A stretch of 7,364 nt of DNA from an uncultured Planctomycetales bacterium (GTDB lineage: Bacteria; Planctomycetota; Planctomycetia; Pirellulales; Thermoguttaceae). The notes under the pieces were generated by a model, which made no database searches, was not told the origin of the DNA, and saw only the letters and a program-made list of their open reading frames with translations. Shown here one piece after another: positions 5,940 through 7,364 of this stretch (positions are counted from its first letter, which is position 1; the number at the start of each line of letters is the position of its first letter). The translations under genes and the position numbers were made by a program. The stretch lies in NCBI GenBank assembly GCA_937889015.1, contig CALARR010000092.1, forward strand, positions 1 through 7,364, in the 5' to 3' direction.

Positions 5940-7364
5940 TTGGATTCTCCCTTCAATCCTTATCGTGAGTGGCTCCGGATTCCGGATGGGCAGAGACCGG
6001 CCAACTATTATGCCCTCTTCTGCCTGCCCGCCTTTGAAGAGGATGTGGATACCATTGCCCGTGCGGCCGATAATCTGCGCGTCCTCGTGCGGCGAATCCA
6101 GCCGGGCGAACACGTGGGCCAGTGGGAACGACTCTTGGACGAGATCGCCGCCGGCCGCGCCTGCCTGACGAATCCGCAGACCAAGGCCGCCTACGACGCG
6201 ACGATGCGCAGCACCCCGGTCATGTTGCGACAAACGCCGCAAGCGCCCCCTCCCGCCGCTGCGCAAGACGCATTGCCCAGCGAAGGGCAGCCGCGCCCAC
6301 TCGGGCCCTCTCACGCGGCCCCGCCTCCTCCGCCCTCGGTCGCTCCGCACGGTCACGCGGTTCCACCGCCACCACCGCCAACTCGTCCCATTGTGGTGCC
6401 GCCGGCGCCACCGCCGGAAGCCGGTCGCATGCCGGTTCCGTCAGTGGTTTCGCAGGCGCCGCCGGTGCGCCCCGTAAAGGCATCGCCCTTGCTGGTCGCG
6501 AAGTCTTCGGAAGTGCGTCCGCTCGCCGAGGCGGTGCCCTGGCATCAAGGGCCTTTGGGTTATGCCGTGGCTTTTGCAATTCTGATTGTGCTTGGTGTGG
6601 CAGCCTATGTGGTCACGCCGCTACTCGTTCCGCCCGCTGGCCAAGCGACCGACGTTGCTCAGTCGCCGGGCCCGGCTGAGCCGGTCTCGCCCGAAGCGGC
6701 CGAGGGCTTGACACGCTCGACGCCCGCCACCAAGAAGCCTGGGGCAGTGGATGCCGAACCGAAAGCGGCTGCCCCCAACCTCGATACCAGCAGCCCCACC
6801 GCTCCGTCTGCCGACCCCATGAGCGGTGGGGCCATGTCCAGCGATCCAATGTCCGGCGGCATGGCCAATGCTCCCGCCGCCAGCGAGAACCCAACGGAAA
6901 TGGCGTCCCTGCCACCTCAAACCGATCGGGCCGACGAGGAGAAACAGGCCCAGTTTCGCAAGACGATGATCGAGTGTCGGGCCGCCTGGGCCAACCGCAA
7001 GTTGTCGGACGGCCAGCAACTGCTGGAACACGCCAAGACGCTGGCGCGAAGCGACGACGAAAAGGACCTGGTTCGGCGGTGCGAGAATCTCAACGACTGG
7101 CTGGGGCAGTTCTGGAAGATGATCCGCCAACGAATCTCAACCCTCCGCGCGGCCGACGAAATCGAACTGCCCAAGACGCGGATCGTGGTGGTCGAGGTGG
7201 TGGGGGATGTGTTCACGTTCAAGGATGAGGGGCGCGTGCAAAAATACGCGGTCGACGAGTTGCCCGGACCGGTGGTGATCGGCTTGGCCGATGCCTGGCT
7301 GGCCAAGGACCCCGCCACCCAGATGATCTTCGGCGCATATCTGGCACTGGATCGCGAGGGGGAT
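5940..7364 (+). CDS. Planctomycete membrane protein with J-like N-terminal domain (runs off right edge)
   Basis: An uninterrupted frame of 475 codons starts at a TTG preceded by GGAG and continues past the window. Residues 5-87 form a J-like domain: FNPYREWL (5-12), then P.NYYALF (20-27), an acidic FEEDVDTIARAAD stretch (32-44) and a closing helix LLDEIAAGRACLTNPQTKAAYD (65-86). I recognise it from the N-termini of planctomycete kinases and other large proteins; the HPD tripeptide of true DnaJ is absent, so stimulation of Hsp70 is not expected. Residues about 98-180 are a proline-rich linker with runs of four to six prolines. One transmembrane segment covers about 205-230. An Ala/Pro/Ser-rich stretch follows, with two copies of DPMSGG (292-297 and 302-307), then a charged, probably helical segment (330-404) and the start of a beta-rich domain (412 on). 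The cytoplasmic side probably holds the J-like part. Function unknown; base composition matches the neighbours. Confidence 0.85.
   Translation, partial: MDSPFNPYREWLRIPDGQRPANYYALFCLPAFEEDVDTIARAADNLRVLVRRIQPGEHVGQWERLLDEIAAGRACLTNPQTKAAYDATMRSTPVMLRQTPQAPPPAAAQDALPSEGQPRPLGPSHAAPPPPPSVAPHGHAVPPPPPPTRPIVVPPAPPPEAGRMPVPSVVSQAPPVRPVKASPLLVAKSSEVRPLAEAVPWHQGPLGYAVAFAILIVLGVAAYVVTPLLVPPAGQATDVAQSPGPAEPVSPEAAEGLTRSTPATKKPGAVDAEPKAAAPNLDTSSPTAPSADPMSGGAMSSDPMSGGMANAPAASENPTEMASLPPQTDRADEEKQAQFRKTMIECRAAWANRKLSDGQQLLEHAKTLARSDDEKDLVRRCENLNDWLGQFWKMIRQRISTLRAADEIELPKTRIVVVEVVGDVFTFKDEGRVQKYAVDELPGPVVIGLADAWLAKDPATQMIFGAYLALDREGD
6813..6860 (+). repeat. Short tandem repeat encoding DPMSGG twice
   Basis: Inside the membrane protein gene, two copies of DPMSGG lie ten codons apart (residues 292-297 and 302-307), separated by AMSS. 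The codons differ between copies (GAC CCC ATG AGC versus GAT CCA ATG TCC), so the repeat is conserved as protein or old as DNA. It lies in the low-complexity linker after the membrane segment. Confidence 0.5.

Noticed and set aside
5678..5956. A 92-codon minus-strand frame with a hydrophobic stretch in the phoH downstream gap.
   Set aside because: It overlaps the start and ribosome site of the plus-strand membrane protein gene, contains mostly Arg/Pro/Ala-rich sequence and has no recognisable family features.
6122..6679. A 185-codon plus-strand frame inside the membrane protein gene.
   Set aside because: It is a frame-shifted reading of the proline-rich linker, giving an Arg/Ser/Ala-rich low-complexity product; the frame starting at 5940 is continuous and carries the J-like domain and membrane segment.

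Overview
The window looks like chromosomal DNA from a GC-rich planctomycete, most likely a Pirellulales relative. The main reason is the right-hand gene. It starts with a short J-like domain (asparagine-proline-tyrosine, then a WL.IP..QRP.NYY.L motif, ending NP..KAAYD) that I know from large planctomycete proteins. A large secreted GH115-like protein with a C-terminal beta-sandwich and a lone PIN-PhoH protein also fit this group. No tRNA, rRNA, CRISPR array, insertion sequence or phage gene is visible.

Layout: the left half is on the minus strand. A secreted GH115-like glycoside hydrolase (3790 down to 485) is followed, 156 bases later, by the N-terminal third or so of a family 2 glycosyltransferase that runs off the left edge (328 down to 1). 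The two may be co-transcribed, but the gap is wide and no shared function is shown. A 537-base divergent intergenic region (3791-4327) separates them from the plus-strand half. That half holds a complete PIN-PhoH ATPase (4328-5665), a 274-base gap with a plausible promoter and an AT-rich inverted repeat, and a membrane protein with a J-like N-terminus. This last gene begins at a TTG codon (5940) and runs off the right edge.

The genes do not form an obvious single pathway. The left pair concerns carbohydrate: extracytoplasmic polysaccharide attack and sugar transfer. PhoH is an RNA-related ATPase/nuclease, and the last gene is an uncharacterised single-pass membrane protein. The points most worth a second look are the divergent active-site region of the GH115-like protein, the TTG-initiated J-like membrane protein (easily missed by ATG-only gene calling), and the apparent lack of an antitoxin-type partner beside the PIN-PhoH gene. 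I found no convincing evidence of a novel defence or mobile system here.
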